Part shown: positions 13,508 to 15,101 of the stretch, piece after piece | Position numbering within the stretch: the first letter of the stretch is position 1 | How the letters are laid out: every line of letters begins with the position of its first letter | Source of the DNA: Planctomycetota bacterium | GTDB taxonomy: Bacteria; Planctomycetota; Planctomycetia; Isosphaerales; Isosphaeraceae | Length of the DNA stretch: 15,101 nt | Assembly (NCBI GenBank): GCA_021777685.1 | Contig: JAJYDH010000095.1 | Span: 1 to 15,101, forward strand | Direction: 5' to 3' | Notes under the pieces: generated by a model | What the model was told of the DNA's origin: nothing | What the model saw: only the letters and a program-made list of their open reading frames with translations | The model's database searches: none | Program-made: the position numbers and the translations under genes

Positions 13508-14113
13508 ATGAACGCTCGACATAACAACCGGAAGATGACGATCGCCCCGCCGGAATCGCTGGACGAGCGGGTCGTGCCCTCGGGGATGGTGGCGGCCCAT
13601 CAGGCCGCGATCCGCGAGGCCATCATCTCAATGCATACGATCGAGGCACCCACGGTCAAGGCCCTGTCGACGACCGGGGCGGGGCATATCGTCCTGAACC
13701 ACCTGGGCAACCACGCCGCCAACAACCTCGTCGCCACGCTGAAGGTCACGAAGGCGGCCCCGGCGAAGCACGCGAGCATCGCGGTCCACGCGAGGACCAT
13801 GAAGCCGACCGTGGCCGCGGCGAAGCCGGTCGCGACGGCGGCGGCCAGGCTCAGCACGTCGCTGGCGAGCACCGGGGCGGGCACCAGCGTCCTGAACCAC
13901 CTGGGCAACGGCGGGGCCAACAACCTCGTCGCCACGCTCCAGCTCAGCCCGACGACCACGACCACGACCACGACCACCGCCTCGACCTCGACGGTCCGGG
14001 CGAACGCGGGCCTGGCGAGCACCGGGGCGGGCACCAGCGTCCTGAACCACCTGGGCAACGGCGGGGCCAACAACCTGGTCGCCACGCTCCACCTCGGCCG
14101 CCGGGCCCTCTGA
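13508..14113 (+). CDS. Repeat protein with three GAG-x2-VLNHLGN units and a poly-Thr linker
   Basis: The 201-residue product starts MNARHNNRKMTIAPPESLDERVVPSG. The 'ESLDERVVPSG' stretch resembles the [LP]-E-x-L-[ED]-x-R-x-[VT]-P-S tag at the N-termini of many planctomycete secreted or surface repeat proteins. The rest is three copies of a 26-residue unit, L-[AS]-[ST]-TGAG-x2-VLNHLGN-x2-ANNLVATL (residues 53-78, 119-144 and 169-194). They are separated by Ala/Lys/Thr-rich linkers, one holding nine consecutive threonines. There is no classic signal peptide, cysteine or membrane helix. A structural or surface role is inferred from the tag and low complexity; no family is recognised. The ATG at 13508 has GGGAG eight bases upstream and is preferred over the ATG at 13442. 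A very strong hairpin follows the stop. Confidence 0.8.
   Translation: MNARHNNRKMTIAPPESLDERVVPSGMVAAHQAAIREAIISMHTIEAPTVKALSTTGAGHIVLNHLGNHAANNLVATLKVTKAAPAKHASIAVHARTMKPTVAAAKPVATAAARLSTSLASTGAGTSVLNHLGNGGANNLVATLQLSPTTTTTTTTTASTSTVRANAGLASTGAGTSVLNHLGNGGANNLVATLHLGRRAL
13664..13741 (+). repeat. Protein repeat unit 1 (diverged copy)
   Basis: This codes for residues 53-78, LSTTGAGHIVLNHLGNHAAN followed by NLVATL. It shares the VLNHLGN and ANNLVATL blocks with units 2 and 3 but differs at TGAG-HI and NHA positions and in many codons, so it is the oldest-looking copy. Confidence 0.85.
13862..13939 (+). repeat. Protein repeat unit 2
   Basis: This codes for residues 119-144. At the DNA level it differs from unit 3 at one base of 78 (a silent CTC/CTG leucine codon), which points to a recent duplication or gene conversion. 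Confidence 0.9.
13952..13978 (+). repeat. ACGACC microsatellite encoding nine threonines
   Basis: Four ACGACC hexamers plus one ACC encode an unbroken run of nine Thr between repeat units 2 and 3. A 6-base unit keeps the frame when copy number changes, so the linker can vary in length without frameshift. Such a tract is also a likely O-glycosylation or flexible-linker segment, which is inference. Confidence 0.9.
14012..14089 (+). repeat. Protein repeat unit 3
   Basis: This codes for residues 169-194 and is almost identical in DNA to unit 2, 150 bases upstream. The protein ends seven residues later (HLGRRAL), so the array closes the gene. Confidence 0.9.
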
Positions 14114-14142
14114 GGCCGGCGCGAACCATCGACGACCTTCGG

Positions 14143-14188
14143 GGCGGGCCGGCCCTTCGCGAGCGACCTCGCGGAGGGCCGGCCCGCC
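14143..14188. terminator. Very long G+C hairpin downstream of the repeat-protein gene
   Basis: The left arm GGCGGGCCGGCCCT (14143-14156) pairs perfectly with AGGGCCGGCCCGCC (14175-14188). It continues through a T-G wobble into CGCGAG (14158-14163) pairing with CTCGCG (14168-14173), with a CGAC loop. This makes a stem of 21 pairs. It starts about 30 bases after the stop codon. No T-tract follows, so it may end transcription in another way or protect the 3' end of the mRNA. Confidence 0.7.
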
Positions 14189-14306
14189 TCGCCGTCGTCG
14201 GGGCGAAACCGTTTGACTCGGCCCGGGCGGCGGCTTAGGTTGGAACCCGGTCGTGCGAGGCCCGTTCGCACCGCTTGCTACCTTCCTTCCCACCGTCCGA
14301 CTGTCC

Positions 14307-14314
14307 AAGGAGGT
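14307..14314 (+). promoter_or_regulatory. Strong Shine-Dalgarno sequence of the DUF3500 gene
   Basis: AAGGAGGT lies six bases before the ATG at 14321, a near-perfect anti-16S match that fixes the start. It is the strongest ribosome binding site in the window. Confidence 0.85.
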
Positions 14315-14320
14315 CCGCCG

Positions 14321-15101
14321 ATGGCTGAGGCCAACCAACGCCCGGGCTCGGGCGTGTCGCGCCGCGAGTTCGTCAAGACCGTCGGGACGGCCGCCCTGGC
14401 CGCCTCGTCCCCGCTGATCCTGCCGGCCTGGGCCCGGGCCGATGCGCCGGCCGGCCCCACCCCCAAGGCCCCCTCGGAGACGGCCGTCGCCCGGTTCTTC
14501 GCCTCGCTCAAGGATGAGCAACGCAAGCTCATCTGCTTTCCCTTCGACGACCCCAAGCGGTCGCAGGTCCAGAACAACTGGCACATCGTCAAGCCGACCG
14601 TCAAGGACCTCTCGAAGGAGCAGCAGGCCCTCTGCGACGAGATCTTCAAGGGACTTTGCAGCGACGAGGGGTACGAGCGGTTCAAGAAGCAGATGGACGA
14701 CGACGCCGGCGGGATCGAGAGCTACAGCGTCGCGGTCTTCGGCGAGCCCGGCACCGACAAGCCCTTCGAATGGGTCCTGACCGAACGGCCCGACACCCTC
14801 CGGGCCGACGGCAACAGCGTCGAAGGTGCCGCTTTCGGCGGGCCGATCTTCTACGGCCACGACGCCACCGGCACCGGCAACGACGACGCCAAGCACACCG
14901 ACAACGTCTGGTGGTACCAGGGCCAGCAGGCCAACGCGATCTTCAAGACCCTCGACGACAAGCAGCAGGCGAAGGCCCTCGTCGCCAAGTCCGGCGGCGA
15001 CAACCCCCGCTCGATCAAGCTCAAGGGCGAGGAGGCGACCATCCCCGGCCTGCCCGTGGCCGAGCTCGACGGCCAGCAGAAGCAAATGGTCCAGAAGCTC
15101 C
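14321..15101 (+). CDS. Tat-exported DUF3500 protein (N-terminal part, runs off the window)
   Basis: The frame is open for 260 codons to the window edge. The N-terminus carries a twin-arginine signal, SRREFVKTVG (13-22), then a hydrophobic stretch and an AWARADA cleavage-like site (36-42), so the protein is likely exported folded through the Tat pathway. The mature part shows the DUF3500 pattern: a helical region with LKDEQRKLICFPFDDPKR, then VNW-like QNNWHIVKP, FGEPGTDKPFEWVLTERPDTLRADG, and NSVEGAAFGGPIFYGHDA. The family's function is unknown; Tat export hints at a cofactor or metal. The C-terminal part is missing from the window, so total length cannot be judged. It follows the strong hairpin and has its own spacer, so it is probably transcribed separately. 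Confidence 0.92.
   Translation, partial: MAEANQRPGSGVSRREFVKTVGTAALAASSPLILPAWARADAPAGPTPKAPSETAVARFFASLKDEQRKLICFPFDDPKRSQVQNNWHIVKPTVKDLSKEQQALCDEIFKGLCSDEGYERFKKQMDDDAGGIESYSVAVFGEPGTDKPFEWVLTERPDTLRADGNSVEGAAFGGPIFYGHDATGTGNDDAKHTDNVWWYQGQQANAIFKTLDDKQQAKALVAKSGGDNPRSIKLKGEEATIPGLPVAELDGQQKQMVQKL

Noticed and set aside
13628..15085. A 485-codon minus-strand frame antisense to the repeat protein and DUF3500 genes
   Set aside because: The plus strand holds a Tat signal, a perfect Shine-Dalgarno sequence and family motifs; the antisense frame mirrors the repeats and has no independent support.

Overview
The window looks like chromosomal DNA of a planctomycete, most likely of the family Isosphaeraceae. 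The evidence is about 70% G+C over most of its length, many secreted or Tat-exported proteins, two DUF1080 (3-keto-disaccharide hydrolase-type) proteins, a DUF6807/PmoA-like protein, a DUF4432 mutarotase-like protein, an S1 sulfatase, a DUF3500 protein, and a repeat protein opening with the planctomycete-style 'ESLDERVVPSG' tag. The family assignment is inferred from gene content and was not tested by any search.

Layout. At 1-141 (+) is the tail of a membrane protein, probably a GT-C/ArnT-like glycosyltransferase. At 120-767 (-) is a tight two-gene unit: a 101-aa protein resembling the HYD1-type ADP-ribosyltransferase toxin domain, then a coupled acidic 109-aa protein, possibly its immunity partner. 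At 881-1318 (-) is a small three-helix membrane protein, divergent from a lone glycerol kinase (1468-2973, +). At 3032-3637 (-) is a textbook secreted DUF1080 protein. From 3930 to 6832 (+) there is an operon-like run: UbiA-family phosphoribosyl-polyprenyl synthase-like enzyme, a polytopic membrane protein, and a second, divergent DUF1080 protein. It converges at a hairpin on a PmoA-like (DUF6807) secreted protein (6864-7880, -).

Between about 8000 and 9880 lies an A+T-richer island (about 42% G+C in a line I counted, against 70-78% nearby). It holds a DUF262 (DGQQR) protein and a HEPN-like protein with an R-x4-H motif, on the minus strand and overlapping. This is the strongest candidate for an acquired antiviral or abortive-infection module: a DUF262 sensor/NTPase-type subunit whose nuclease partner is a separate HEPN protein in place of the usual DUF1524 HNH domain.

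After the island come a short tandem repeat, a secreted sulfatase with a possible 19-codon coupled leader ORF, a spacer with repeated TTGGGTTCGAGTT words, and a DUF4432 sugar mutarotase-like gene. Divergent from that is a three-repeat low-complexity protein ending in a very strong hairpin. The start of a Tat-exported DUF3500 protein runs off the right edge. The sulfatase, DUF1080, PmoA-like and mutarotase-like genes suggest breakdown of complex or sulfated glycans, but they are scattered single genes or pairs, not one operon.
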